Assembly (NCBI GenBank): GCA_964435475.1
Contig: CAYSZB010000019.1
Location: 1-37,648, forward strand
Length of the DNA stretch: 37,648 bases
DNA from: CAYSZB01 sp964435475
GTDB taxonomy: Bacteria; Chloroflexota; Anaerolineae; Anaerolineales; Anaerolineaceae
Direction of reading: 5' to 3'
Position 1 is the first letter of the stretch. Every line of letters begins with the position of its first letter. Under the pieces are notes generated by a model. It was not told where the DNA came from. It did not search any database and saw only the letters and a list, made by a program, of their open reading frames with translations. Below, in pieces: positions 24,392 through 33,083 of this stretch. The position numbers and the translations under genes were made by a program.

Positions 24392-25729
24392 ATGCCCATT
24401 TATGTAAATATCCTGATCATTGCCATCCTTTTCTTTTTTAATGCCATATTCGCGATGTATGAGATCGCCATGGTCTCAGCCCGCAAAACCCGCCTCGAAC
24501 AGCGTGTTGAGGAAGGCAGCAAGGGCGCCAAAGACGCCCTTGAGTTGCTGGCAGATCCCAACCAGCAGTATCTGTCCACCGTGCAGATCATGATCACCCT
24601 GATTGATACTCTGGCGGGTGGCATTGGTGGCGCTTTGATCTCGCGGCCTTTTGCTGAAGTACTGAAAAAGATCCCCTGGCTTGAATCTTCTGCCGACACC
24701 GTTTCATTGATCCTGGTGGTCATTATCATCACCTATTTTTCGATCGTCCTGGGCGAACTGATCCCCAAAAGGTTGGCGGTCAGCAAACCGGAAAATGTGG
24801 TCACAAGGCTATCCCCGGCCATCAAAGCCCTCACCCGCATCTTCAGACCTTTGACCAGGTTATTGAGTGCATCCACGAATTTGGGTTTAAAGTTGTTTCG
24901 CATCAATACCGACAGGGAACCTTCCATCACAGAAGATGAGATCAGGGTCATTATTCAACAGGGCAGGGACATTGGCATCATTGAAGATGCCGAAAAGGAC
25001 ATGGTCTCAGGGGTGTTCCGCCTTGGCGAACGCACAGTCAATGCCTTGATGACCCCCCGCACGGACCTGGATTGGATCGACCTGGAAGACACAGAAGAAG
25101 AGATCAGGCAGTCCATCCTGACCAGCCAGTTCTCAAAGATCCCGGTAGCCCGGGGCGACCTGGACCACATCGAGGGCATCCTGGAGATCAGGGACCTGGT
25201 AGGCATGGATTTGGGCAGCGCTGACCTGTCGATCGAAAAGCATCTTAAGCAGCCCCTTTTCCTCCCCGAAAGCATGCAGGCTCTCGATGCCCTGGAAAGC
25301 TTCAAGACCACAGGCATTCATAATGCACTCGTGGTTGATGAATATGGTGGCATTTTGGGCCTGGTTACCCTTTATGACATCCTTGAGGCGATTGTTGGTG
25401 ATATTCCCCAGAATGAGACGGACAAGGACCAGGAAGCTGTGCAGAGGGCGGACGGCTCTTGGCTGTTTGATGGCATGATCGCCATCGATGAACTGAAAGA
25501 GATCCTGGATATTGATCATTTCCCGGATGAAGAGCGGGCAGGCTACCAGACCCTCAGTGGCCTGATCATGTCACACCTGGGCGCGATCCCCAAAGCTGGC
25601 CAATTCTTTGATTTGGGCAGGTATCGCTTTGAAGTGATGGATATGGATGGCAGGCGGGTGGATCGGGTCTTGGTTGAATTAACCGAATCAACCGCCAACG
25701 CCCCAACCCATTCAAACGAAGTTCTGTAA
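24392..25729 (+). CDS. CNNM/CorC-type membrane protein with CBS pair
   Basis: This 445-residue protein has the DUF21-CBS-CBS-CorC_HlyC layout of the 'hemolysin C' family, now linked to magnesium or other cation transport. The DUF21 membrane part spans about 1-185 with helices near 5-28, 60-82 and 96-120 and the motif LGELIPKRLAV. The CBS pair (about 205-335) includes LMTPRTDLDWID and NALVVDEYGGILGLVTLYDILE. The C-terminal domain (about 350-435) has GWLFDGMI-like and DLGRYRFEVMDMDG segments. CBS domains usually sense adenine nucleotides. It lies 29 bp after the GNAT gene and is probably the last gene of that run. Hemolytic activity should not be inferred from the old family name. Confidence 0.93.
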   Translation: MPIYVNILIIAILFFFNAIFAMYEIAMVSARKTRLEQRVEEGSKGAKDALELLADPNQQYLSTVQIMITLIDTLAGGIGGALISRPFAEVLKKIPWLESSADTVSLILVVIIITYFSIVLGELIPKRLAVSKPENVVTRLSPAIKALTRIFRPLTRLLSASTNLGLKLFRINTDREPSITEDEIRVIIQQGRDIGIIEDAEKDMVSGVFRLGERTVNALMTPRTDLDWIDLEDTEEEIRQSILTSQFSKIPVARGDLDHIEGILEIRDLVGMDLGSADLSIEKHLKQPLFLPESMQALDALESFKTTGIHNALVVDEYGGILGLVTLYDILEAIVGDIPQNETDKDQEAVQRADGSWLFDGMIAIDELKEILDIDHFPDEERAGYQTLSGLIMSHLGAIPKAGQFFDLGRYRFEVMDMDGRRVDRVLVELTESTANAPTHSNEVL

Positions 25730-25730
25730 A

Positions 25731-26633
25731 TTAAATCCTGGAAGTCCAGCGGGCAAACAGTGCATGGGATAATAAATGCCCGCCGCTTTCCTCAACCGTT
25801 GCCAGTTCTCCACAGGTGATCCTGCCTTTGTGGTCAACTACCATCTCCTGCATCGCCTGGTAGGTGATCAGGGCTGAAGCCTGGATCGCATAGGCGGTCA
25901 GCACAACGAAGCACGCATGGTCTGAAAGCACATCGTGGCAGGCACTGACCAATTCAGGCAGGTTCTTGTAAAAATCCCACACCTTGCCTTCGCTGCCTCG
26001 CCCAAACTTGGGCGGGTCGAGGATCAAGCCATCATAGCGGTTGCCCCGCTTGGCTTCCCGTTGGACGAATTTGACTGCATCCTCGGCGATCCAGCGCACA
26101 GCTTTGTCACCTAACCCGGAAAGCGTCAGGTTGTGGTTTGCCCAGGTCAGGGCATGTTTCGAACTGTCCACGTGGGTCACCTCTGCCCCTGCTGCTGCTG
26201 CCGCCAAAGTTGCCAGGCCGGTATATCCAAAAAGGTTCAGCACTTTAGGCGGTTTGGCGCTCCCGCTGATCTGTTCGCTGATCCAATCCCAATGGCTGGC
26301 CTGCTCAGGAAAAACCCCGATATGGCGCGAGGTGCCCAGCTGCACCTGGAATTTCAAAGACCCATAGCGGATCACCCACGTTTTTGCCATTCCCTCCTCT
26401 GATGTCCAGTGACCGCCATATTCCTTCTGCTCCTCCTGCATGCGGGCGTTTGCTTTTGCCCACTCCTTGCCCGGCAGTGTCGGTTTCCAGATGACTTGTG
26501 GCTCTGGTCGGATCAGGGTGTAAGGTCCAAAACGCTCAAGCGTTTTACCGTTGCCGCTGTCCAGCAGTACATAATCCTGCCAGTTTCTGGCGATCTCAAT
26601 TTCAATTTTCGGTTGCTCAAGCTGTTTGGCCAT
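25731..26633 (-). CDS. Class I SAM methyltransferase, RlmI-like
   Basis: This 300-residue protein resembles the catalytic half of RlmI/RlmK-type 23S rRNA methyltransferases. NLFGYTGLATLAAAAAGA is the SAM-binding motif, EVTHVDSSKHALTWANHN the adenine-binding acidic loop, and LILDPPKFGRG the DPPK active-site motif. It has no PUA domain, which E. coli RlmI carries at its N-terminus, so the target is uncertain. ATG 26633 is chosen over a long N-terminal extension reaching 26777, which overlaps the divergent aminotransferase gene and has no family similarity. AGGA is 14 bases before the ATG, rather distant. Confidence 0.88.
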   Translation of the reverse strand: MAKQLEQPKIEIEIARNWQDYVLLDSGNGKTLERFGPYTLIRPEPQVIWKPTLPGKEWAKANARMQEEQKEYGGHWTSEEGMAKTWVIRYGSLKFQVQLGTSRHIGVFPEQASHWDWISEQISGSAKPPKVLNLFGYTGLATLAAAAAGAEVTHVDSSKHALTWANHNLTLSGLGDKAVRWIAEDAVKFVQREAKRGNRYDGLILDPPKFGRGSEGKVWDFYKNLPELVSACHDVLSDHACFVVLTAYAIQASALITYQAMQEMVVDHKGRITCGELATVEESGGHLLSHALFARWTSRI

Positions 26634-26677
26634 AAATGATTTACTGTCCTTTTCAGAGGATGAACTGGTTATGTGAT

Positions 26678-26683
26678 TATAAT
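26678..26683 (+). promoter_or_regulatory. -10 element for the aminotransferase gene
   Basis: An exact TATAAT lies 28 bases before ATG 26712 in the 78-bp divergent spacer. No -35 consensus is present. Confidence 0.4.
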
Positions 26684-26711
26684 TCAAGCAAACGGATAAA
26701 TGGAGTGTGGG

Positions 26712-27878
26712 ATGGACTTTGATGCATTGATTGAGCGCAGGCAGACGAAGAGTTTGAAATGGTGTTTGTATGACCATGACGTGATACCACTATGGGTGGC
26801 GGACATGGATTTTCGCTGCCCGCAAGTGGTGCTGGATGCGCTCAAAGATCGGGTTGACCAGGGCATTTTGGGCTATGACCTTCCCCCGGATGAATTGGCA
26901 CCGCTCATCGTAGAGCGCATGAAGCGCCTTTACAACTGGGATATTGCCCTCACAGATGTCAGTTTCGTCCCTGGATGCGTCACGGGCTTTAACCTGGCCT
27001 TGCGCGCTTATTGTCAACCCGGTGATGCGGTGCTGGTTCAGACGCCGGTCTATCCTCCATTTCTTTCAGCACCCCAATCGCATCAACTCCGCCGCATCGA
27101 TAATCCTTTAAGAGAAATGGAGGGCGGCAGGTGTGAGGTCGATTATGATCTCTTTGAAGAACAGATCATCCGGGAGCATGGAAAACTTTTCATCCTCTGC
27201 AATCCCCATAACCCGGTGGGTCGGGTTTTTACCAGGAATGAGTTGCAGCGCATGGCAGAGATCTGTGCTGCCCATGATGTGCTCATCTGTTCGGACGATA
27301 TCCACTGCGACCTGATTTTTGATGGCTTTCAGCACATTCCCATGGCGTCCACGTCTCTGGATGCCGCCCACCGTACCATCACCCTGATCGCTCCCAGCAA
27401 GACCTTCAACATTGCCGGTTTGCATGCTTCCGTAATGATCATCCAGGATGATGAACTTAAAGAAAGGATGTGCTCAGCCCGCAAGGGTTTGGTCGGCAAC
27501 CCGGGTTCACTTAGCCTGGTGGCAGCTCTGGCAGCATACCAGCATGGGCAGCCCTGGCTGGAGGAAGCCCTGGCTTACCTCGAAGCCAACCGCGATTGGC
27601 TGGCAGAGCAGGTCGCCGCAAAAATGCCCGGCATCCGCATGTTCAAACCCGAAGGCACCTTCCTGGCCTGGTTGGACTGCCGGCAGCTGCCTTTGCCGGG
27701 CGACCCCTATCATTTCTTCCTTGAAAACGCCCGCGTAGGGCTGAACAATGGCCTGGAATTTGGTGAGGAAGGCCGCGGTTTCGTCAGGTTCAATTTTGCT
27801 TCACCGCGCAGTCTCCTGGAGGAGGCTTTGAAACGAATGCGGCAGGCCTTGCATTCAGCAGGTGTTACTGGATATTAA
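26712..27878 (+). CDS. MalY/PatB-type PLP aminotransferase (cystathionine beta-lyase-like)
   Basis: This 388-residue fold-type I PLP enzyme is of the MalY/PatB group, whose members cleave C-S bonds of cystathionine or cysteine conjugates. Its start (ERRQTKSLKWCLYD, then IPLWVADMDF) is typical. CNPHNPVGRV, SDDIHCDLIF and APSKTFNIAGL with the PLP lysine Lys230 follow, and FVRFNFASPR holds the carboxylate-binding arginine. With metH in the same window it could feed homocysteine to methionine synthesis, although the genes are 11 kb apart. ATG 26712 has GGAG 6 bases before it; the in-frame ATG at 26700 is less well placed. Confidence 0.92.
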   Translation: MDFDALIERRQTKSLKWCLYDHDVIPLWVADMDFRCPQVVLDALKDRVDQGILGYDLPPDELAPLIVERMKRLYNWDIALTDVSFVPGCVTGFNLALRAYCQPGDAVLVQTPVYPPFLSAPQSHQLRRIDNPLREMEGGRCEVDYDLFEEQIIREHGKLFILCNPHNPVGRVFTRNELQRMAEICAAHDVLICSDDIHCDLIFDGFQHIPMASTSLDAAHRTITLIAPSKTFNIAGLHASVMIIQDDELKERMCSARKGLVGNPGSLSLVAALAAYQHGQPWLEEALAYLEANRDWLAEQVAAKMPGIRMFKPEGTFLAWLDCRQLPLPGDPYHFFLENARVGLNNGLEFGEEGRGFVRFNFASPRSLLEEALKRMRQALHSAGVTGY

Positions 27879-27896
27879 AAAAGACTGGATTAAAAG

Positions 27897-27923
27897 CAAA
27901 ACAGACCGCGCAGGTCTGTTTTG
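27897..27923. terminator. Bidirectional intrinsic terminator
   Basis: CAAAACAGACC (27897-27907) pairs perfectly with GGTCTGTTTTG (27913-27923) over a GCGCA loop. It separates the convergent aminotransferase and cold-shock genes and is built like the one at 3183-3216. Confidence 0.85.
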
Positions 27924-27943
27924 TTTGGTTCGCTGGATGTAAT

Positions 27944-28156
27944 TTACTCCAAAATGATCACATCGGCAGCCTGTTTGCCCTTTGGACCTTCTTCGATGGA
28001 GAACTCTACGCTTTGGCCTTCTTTCAACCGTTTGTATCCTTCCATTTGGATTGCAGAAAAGTGCACGAAAACATCGTCACCTTCCTCCTGGCCAATAAAT
28101 CCGTACCCCTTGGGTGCGCTGAACCATTTGATAGTGCCCTTGTAACGGTCAGTCAT
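27944..28156 (-). CDS. Cold-shock domain protein
   Basis: This 70-residue CSD protein binds single-stranded RNA or DNA and acts as an RNA chaperone. Both nucleic-acid motifs are present: RNP1 KGYGFI and RNP2 VFVHFSAI, after GTIKWFSAPKGYG. It is full length and complete. A 58-base leader precedes it, driven by a TTGACA-17-TAAATT promoter. GGA lies only a base or two before the ATG, closer than usual, while GGAG is 14 bases away. Which csp paralog it represents cannot be told. Confidence 0.97.
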   Translation of the reverse strand: MTDRYKGTIKWFSAPKGYGFIGQEEGDDVFVHFSAIQMEGYKRLKEGQSVEFSIEEGPKGKQAADVIILE

Positions 28157-28220
28157 GTCCTTTTTTATTACTCCACTTTCTTGTTTAATGATATATTTCG
28201 CACAAAGTAGGTGCTAAATA

Positions 28221-28249
28221 AATTTATCATTTTACTTAATGCCTGTCAA
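28221..28249 (-). promoter_or_regulatory. Sigma-70-type promoter of the cold-shock gene
   Basis: On the minus strand TTGACA (28249-28244) and TAAATT (28226-28221) are 17 bases apart. Initiation near 28214 gives a leader of about 58 bases with a small GCAC/GTGC hairpin at its start. Confidence 0.7.
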
Positions 28250-28311
28250 GGAAAAACGCTCTAAACAGATAAAAATGGTCATATTTAACAGTTTTCATGA
28301 AAGGTTTGTTG

Positions 28312-29154
28312 ATGGAAAAGATCAGTGATCAGCGCTACCTCAAAGGTCAGCAGTATCATGACCCGCGCAACTTGAACGCCCGGATTAAGATTCACACGCT
28401 GTTCAGCACGGCAAAACAGCCGTGGAATGATTTTGTTTTTTCAAATATCATGCTTGAGGATGGGATTTCGGTACTGGAATTGGGCTGTGGTAATGCGATG
28501 CTTTGGCAGGAAAAGGCTTCAGAGGTCATACCAGGCTGTAATGTGTGCCTCTCCGATCTGTCATTTGGTATGATCACCACTGCTGCTTCCCGGTTGAGGA
28601 TTCACCCAAATTACTCATTTATCGTGTCTGATTCGCAACAGGTTCCCTGCCAGTCGAGGTTGTTTGATCGCGTGATTGCCAACCATATGCTGTATCACGT
28701 CCCGGATATTGACTGCTGCATCAGCGAAGTCAAACGGGTGCTCAAGCCGGGAGGGGTGTTCATGGCAGCGACCAATGGCGAGCAGCATATGTCGGATCTC
28801 TATGACCTGGTCAGTGAATTTGAGCCGGCCTACCAGCCCTCCGAGGTCAAGCACAAGCGCTTTAGCATTGAAAATGGTGTCTCATTCATCCAACCCCATT
28901 TCCGATACGTCTCATTCATTCCATATATCAGTGACCTGGTTGTCACGGACGCCACCCTGCTGGCAGATTATGTTTTTTCAATGTGGGATACGACTGCGGT
29001 CATCAACAATGAGCGCTATTTGCAGCTTATTAATTTCTTCCAGGCGCGCATTGATCGCCTTGGGTCGATCTTCATCCGCAAATTCACCGGCATTTTCATT
29101 GCCGCGGATGACCCCGCTGCATTCTCGTCAATCAGCGTTTTGCAGGCAGAGTAA
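28312..29154 (+). CDS. Class I SAM-dependent methyltransferase (methyltransf_11 type)
   Basis: This 280-residue methyltransferase has motif I LELGCGNAMLW, an acidic loop SDLSFGMITTA, motif II-like FDRVIANHMLYHV and motif III VLKPGGVFMAATNG. These place it with UbiE/methyltransferase type 11 proteins that act on small molecules. The C-terminal 100 residues probably bind the acceptor and are not diagnostic. ATG 28312 is chosen because AAAGG is 7 bases upstream; an ATG at 28297 adds five residues without a ribosome site. Its 3' end overlaps the convergent lipoprotein gene by 27 bases. The substrate is unknown. Confidence 0.88.
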   Translation: MEKISDQRYLKGQQYHDPRNLNARIKIHTLFSTAKQPWNDFVFSNIMLEDGISVLELGCGNAMLWQEKASEVIPGCNVCLSDLSFGMITTAASRLRIHPNYSFIVSDSQQVPCQSRLFDRVIANHMLYHVPDIDCCISEVKRVLKPGGVFMAATNGEQHMSDLYDLVSEFEPAYQPSEVKHKRFSIENGVSFIQPHFRYVSFIPYISDLVVTDATLLADYVFSMWDTTAVINNERYLQLINFFQARIDRLGSIFIRKFTGIFIAADDPAAFSSISVLQAE

Positions 29155-29880
29155 TAGTTGCCTGGTGGCTCCTGTCGGTTCCTGCCCGCTGATGGCCAGC
29201 ACCGGTCGCTCAAAAATTTCTTCTGACATGCCTGGGTCACTGATCCCAAGCGGGATCATATCCGCAGGCAATTGGCTTTCGAGCAGGTACCCGACTGCCC
29301 CTGCTGTGTTTCTCACCACTTCGATCATGAAATCAGCGGACGCTGCATAGTACGTTTCAGAGTTTGCTGTTCTTTTTAAATCAAATATCTCGTTTAGGGC
29401 AATCCTGAGGTCTGACCCGTCGCCATAAGAGACGAGCACGATTGGTAGGTCATAAACTTCACTTTCCTCGCTGAATTCCGCCAGGTCCGACCACCAGGTA
29501 TATTCCCCGCTCATCATTTTGCTTAGGCTATCCATGCTTATTGCGTTAAGTGGGTTGCCGGGTGTGGTGATAAACACAATCCGTTCATCTGCCAGAACCG
29601 AGACATGCTCTTCACTGGGGTTTTTGAAACCAAAACGGATCAGTAAATCGCTTTCCGCAGGGTCGAGTTCTGGTGTGGGTCTCACCTCGACGATGACCCC
29701 GGCATTGGTCAGGTTGCCAGCGCACTCCTCTATCCTGGGGATCCAATGATTTGTAGCGGTAGAAAGCTGGATGCGGATGACTTTGGGCTGTTCAGAAGCC
29801 TCATTTCCAGGAATTACAGAACATCCTGCAGTGAGGATCAGCATTAAAACGAAAACTAATCTGCAAATCTTAGCGTACAT
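29128..29880 (-). CDS. PstS-like periplasmic-binding-fold lipoprotein
   Basis: This 250-residue lipoprotein has a signal peptide ending LTAGC. The body has the pattern of PstS/PBP-like phosphate-binding proteins: ISMDSLSKMMSGEYTWWSDL (compare the LS...IF.G....W.D segment of that family), VLVSYGDGSDLRIAL, and NTAGAVGYLLES, equivalent to the NxxGAIGY stretch. It is shorter than typical PstS, and no pst transporter genes are nearby. Its ATG overlaps the uppP stop by 11 bases without its own Shine-Dalgarno, so translation is likely coupled. UppP releases phosphate outside the membrane, which makes a link possible but unproved. The fold assignment is moderate, the ligand inferred. Confidence 0.75.
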   Translation of the reverse strand: MYAKICRLVFVLMLILTAGCSVIPGNEASEQPKVIRIQLSTATNHWIPRIEECAGNLTNAGVIVEVRPTPELDPAESDLLIRFGFKNPSEEHVSVLADERIVFITTPGNPLNAISMDSLSKMMSGEYTWWSDLAEFSEESEVYDLPIVLVSYGDGSDLRIALNEIFDLKRTANSETYYAASADFMIEVVRNTAGAVGYLLESQLPADMIPLGISDPGMSEEIFERPVLAISGQEPTGATRQLLLCLQNAD

Positions 29881-30691
29881 GATGAATGATGAATGTCACG
29901 GTTGCCACCAGGATGCAGTAGATCGAAAAGTAGGTCAGGGGTTGCCTGGTGATGAATCGCATCAGCCAGCGGATGGATAAATATCCCACCACCCCGGAAA
30001 CAACGAACCCGATCACCATCACCGGCAGAAATTGTGCAAGATTGGCGACATCCAGCAGGTCCAGCGCTCCCATCAGTCCGGCAGCCAGCATGATCGGGAT
30101 GGATATGATAAAGGAGAACTTTGCTGCCGCTTGCCGGTTCAGGTTTCTCAACAAGCCGCCTGAAATGGATGAACCTGAGCGCGAAATGCCCGGGAAAATA
30201 GCCAGTGCCTGGAACATCCCGATGATCAGCGCATCCAGGAAATTCATATCCTCAGTCGCGCGCACCTTTTTGCCAACCCATTCTGCAACCGCGATCAGTA
30301 CGGCAGTCACCAACAGGAAGACCACCACCAGGTAGGGGTTGGCGAAGGCTGCTTCAACTTTGTCCTTCAAAAAAAGTCCAGCGATTCCCGCCGGGATGGT
30401 TGCCAAAATCATCAGCCAGCCGACCTTATACTCATGGGTCTTGAATGGTGTTTTGGCTGCAATGCCGGCAATAAAGCCCTTGATGATTGCCCGGATGTCT
30501 CTGGCAAAATAGACGATCACCGCCACCAGCGTGCCCATCTGTACCAGCACATCAAAAACAAATGCCTGGTCAGCCGACAGTTCCCATTCGAGCCAGTACG
30601 GCACTAAAACAAGATGTGCCGAACTGGATATCGGCAGAAATTCCGTCAACCCCTGGACGATTCCCAGAATAATGGCTTGAATAATGGTCAT
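29870..30691 (-). CDS. uppP: Undecaprenyl-diphosphate phosphatase
   Basis: UppP/BacA (273 residues) dephosphorylates undecaprenyl diphosphate on the outer face of the membrane, recycling the lipid carrier for peptidoglycan and giving intrinsic bacitracin tolerance. Both catalytic segments are present, GIVQGLTEFLPISSSAHL near the N-terminus and FPGISRSGSSISGGLL in the middle, with about eight hydrophobic helices and normal length. It overlaps tgt by 4 bases (ATGA) upstream and the PstS-like gene by 11 bases downstream. Confidence 0.96.
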   Translation of the reverse strand: MTIIQAIILGIVQGLTEFLPISSSAHLVLVPYWLEWELSADQAFVFDVLVQMGTLVAVIVYFARDIRAIIKGFIAGIAAKTPFKTHEYKVGWLMILATIPAGIAGLFLKDKVEAAFANPYLVVVFLLVTAVLIAVAEWVGKKVRATEDMNFLDALIIGMFQALAIFPGISRSGSSISGGLLRNLNRQAAAKFSFIISIPIMLAAGLMGALDLLDVANLAQFLPVMVIGFVVSGVVGYLSIRWLMRFITRQPLTYFSIYCILVATVTFIIHHVR

Positions 30692-31818
30692 GATTCGATC
30701 TTTTCCTCTTTCTGTGCGGTGTGGTCATAAAGGGTGTGCAGGACTTCATCTGCAAAGCTGTCAAACGACCCATTAAGGATCGCCTGGCGCATCGATCGGG
30801 CAAGGTCGAGCAGCATGTGTATGTTATGGATCGAAAGCAGGGTTGAAGCCAGCATTTCCTTGCTGCGGATCAGGTGGCGCAGGTAACTGCGCGAAAAGTG
30901 CTGGCAGGCGTAGCAGCTGCACTGCGCATCGATCGGCGCAGGGTCTTCAGCAAACCGGGCGTTCAAAAGATTGACCCGTCCCCTGAGCGTCATTGCTGTG
31001 TTGTGGCGTGCCAGCCGCGTGGGCAGGACGCAGTCGAAAATATCGATCCCCCGCCTGACGCCTTCCACCAGGTCTTCAGGTGTACCGACCCCCATCAGGT
31101 AGCGCGGTTTATGCTCCGGCAGAACCTGGTTGACGATCTCGATCGTCCGGTACATGTCGCTTTTGCTTTCGCCGACCGACAAACCACCGATCGCATTGCC
31201 CGGGAATTCCATCCGGGCGATCGTTTCAGCCGACAAAATTCGCAGGTCAGGAAAAACTCCTCCCTGCACGATCCCGAACAGTGCCTGGTCATCGCGCTGC
31301 TTTGAATTCAAACAGATCTCTGCCCATTTATGGGTGCGCTGCATCGCTTTTTGCACGTATTCCCGGTTGCTGGGGTCGGCACATTCGTCAAAAGCCATGA
31401 TGATGTCCGCCCCCAGTTCTTCCTGGATGCGGATGGCGCTTTGCGGGGTCAGGCGCTGCATCGAGCCATCGATATGGCTCTTAAAAGTGACCCCCTCCTC
31501 GTCCACTTTACGCATTTCATTGAGTGAGAACACCTGGAAGCCCCCTGAATCGGTCAGGATGGGGCGCTCCCAGTCCATGAAGCGGTGCAGTCCGCCCATC
31601 TTGGCGATCAATTGTGAACCGGGCCGCAAGTGCAGGTGATACGTGTTGGCGAGTACCAGGCCCGCATCCAGCTCCCGAAGTTGGGCAGGTGTGACGGCTT
31701 TAACCGTAGCCTGGGTGCCCACCGGGGCGAAGATCGGCGTCTCGATCGCACCATGCGGTGTGTGGAAAACGCCAGCCCGTGCTGCTCCACTTTGTGCGAT
31801 CAGGTCAAATTCGAACAT
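30688..31818 (-). CDS. tgt: Queuine tRNA-ribosyltransferase
   Basis: Tgt (376 residues) exchanges guanine-34 of GUN-anticodon tRNAs for preQ1 in bacteria. The catalytic aspartates lie in TDSGGFQVFSL and DIFDCVLPTR. The zinc site is CSCYACQ with a downstream His. GVGTPEDLVEGVRRG is also diagnostic. ATG 31818 is preferred because GGATG precedes it closely; the ATG at 31824 would add two residues. It heads an operon with uppP. No preQ1 riboswitch was seen in the short leader. Confidence 0.96.
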   Translation of the reverse strand: MFEFDLIAQSGAARAGVFHTPHGAIETPIFAPVGTQATVKAVTPAQLRELDAGLVLANTYHLHLRPGSQLIAKMGGLHRFMDWERPILTDSGGFQVFSLNEMRKVDEEGVTFKSHIDGSMQRLTPQSAIRIQEELGADIIMAFDECADPSNREYVQKAMQRTHKWAEICLNSKQRDDQALFGIVQGGVFPDLRILSAETIARMEFPGNAIGGLSVGESKSDMYRTIEIVNQVLPEHKPRYLMGVGTPEDLVEGVRRGIDIFDCVLPTRLARHNTAMTLRGRVNLLNARFAEDPAPIDAQCSCYACQHFSRSYLRHLIRSKEMLASTLLSIHNIHMLLDLARSMRQAILNGSFDSFADEVLHTLYDHTAQKEEKIES

Positions 31819-31861
31819 AAGCATCCATCATCGAAAATAATGTCAAATAACTGCCTTGCAA

Positions 31862-31867
31862 ATTATA
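31862..31867 (-). promoter_or_regulatory. -10 element of the tgt-uppP operon
   Basis: An exact TATAAT, preceded by GGG, lies on the minus strand about 44 bases before the tgt start. No -35 at the right distance was found. Confidence 0.45.
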
Positions 31868-31967
31868 CCCTTTGAGCTTCAAATGTTTGGTGCTCTGAAC
31901 GTAAATAAATATTTCTAAAAATTTGACAAAAATTGCTTGATAACATGGCTCTGCGGGGATATACTTG

Positions 31968-33083
31968 ATGCCTATGGAGATCAATACATACTCAACCTGG
32001 CTCGAGATTGACCTGAATGCCATTCGCAGCAATGTCGCCCTCATCCAGCAGAAAACCGGCAAAGAGGTTATGGCGGTCATCAAAGCCAATGGCTACGGTC
32101 ATGGTGCCATACCCTCAGCCCAGGCAGCGGTCAAGGGTGGCGCCACCTGGTGTGGTGTTGCCCGCATCGAGGAAGCCCTGGCGCTGCGTAAAGCCGGCAT
32201 CTCCTGCAGGATCATGGTCCTGGGTTATACCCCGCCCGCCAAGGTCATTGAAGCCATCGAGCAGCGTATCACTGTCGCCATCATCGATACCGACCTCACT
32301 GCCGAGTACCTGAAGTATGCCAACTTGAACGGCAACCGCCTGGATGCCCACATCAAGGTCGAGACTGGCATGGGCAGGTTGGGTATGCTTCCCGGGCAGG
32401 TGCCGGATTTTCTGCGCAGTCTCAAGGGCAGCAACATCGATGTCAGCGGTATCTTTACCCATTTCCCTAGGGCGGATGAACCCCGCTCCCGGGATACCCT
32501 GGCTCAGCTCAAGACCTTTAAATCCTTACTCAAGCAATTGGAGGCGGATGGCTTGAAACCCCGTATCGTGCATGCCGCAAATTCTGCCGCCATGCTCAAT
32601 TTCCCAGGCACATGGTTTGACCTGGTCCGCCCGGGAAATGCCATCTTTGGCCTGCACCCATCCCCCGAAACGCATCTTCCGGGTGATTTCCTGCCTGCCC
32701 TCCAGTGGAAGGCGCGCATCACTTCCCTGCGCCTCACCCCGCCGGGTCGCAGCATCAGTTACGGTTCAATGTACCGCACCACCCATGATGAGCGTATTGG
32801 CGTCATCCCCATCGGTTATGGTGATGGTTTCCGCCGCGTGGATAAGCAGGAGGTCCTGGTACACGGTAAACGTGCCAAGGTGATCGGTCGCGTTTGTATG
32901 GATCAATGCATGCTGCAGCTCGACGATATCCCCGAAGCCCGCGTGGGGGATGAGGTCATCCTCCTGGGTAGCCAGGGCAGCGGGCAGATCACTGCCGAAG
33001 AGATAGCCAAACGCTGGGGGACGATCAACTACGAGGTGGTTTGTGGTCTGGCAGACCGCCTGCCGAGGATTTATAAGGAATGA
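31968..33083 (+). CDS. alr: Alanine racemase
   Basis: Alr (371 residues) interconverts L- and D-alanine for peptidoglycan. The PLP lysine is Lys39 in VIKANGYGHG; the opposing catalytic tyrosine is in SYGSMYRT; HANSAAM, VRPGNAIFG and GRVCMDQCML are also typical. ATG 31968 follows GGGGA by about 7 bases; TTG 31965 and ATG 31974 are alternatives. The gene ends in an ATGA overlap with the PHP gene. Confidence 0.97.
   Translation: MPMEINTYSTWLEIDLNAIRSNVALIQQKTGKEVMAVIKANGYGHGAIPSAQAAVKGGATWCGVARIEEALALRKAGISCRIMVLGYTPPAKVIEAIEQRITVAIIDTDLTAEYLKYANLNGNRLDAHIKVETGMGRLGMLPGQVPDFLRSLKGSNIDVSGIFTHFPRADEPRSRDTLAQLKTFKSLLKQLEADGLKPRIVHAANSAAMLNFPGTWFDLVRPGNAIFGLHPSPETHLPGDFLPALQWKARITSLRLTPPGRSISYGSMYRTTHDERIGVIPIGYGDGFRRVDKQEVLVHGKRAKVIGRVCMDQCMLQLDDIPEARVGDEVILLGSQGSGQITAEEIAKRWGTINYEVVCGLADRLPRIYKE

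Noticed and set aside
28157..28214. Cold-shock thermosensor leader
   Set aside because: Only a 4-bp GCAC/GTGC hairpin is visible; too little to claim a regulatory RNA.
31819..31861. preQ1 riboswitch before tgt
   Set aside because: The short leader lacks the expected hairpin and A-rich tail of preQ1 aptamers.
31923..31928. TTGACA upstream of alr as a promoter -35
   Set aside because: No -10-like hexamer at 16-18 bases; the nearest, TAACAT, is only 12 bases away.
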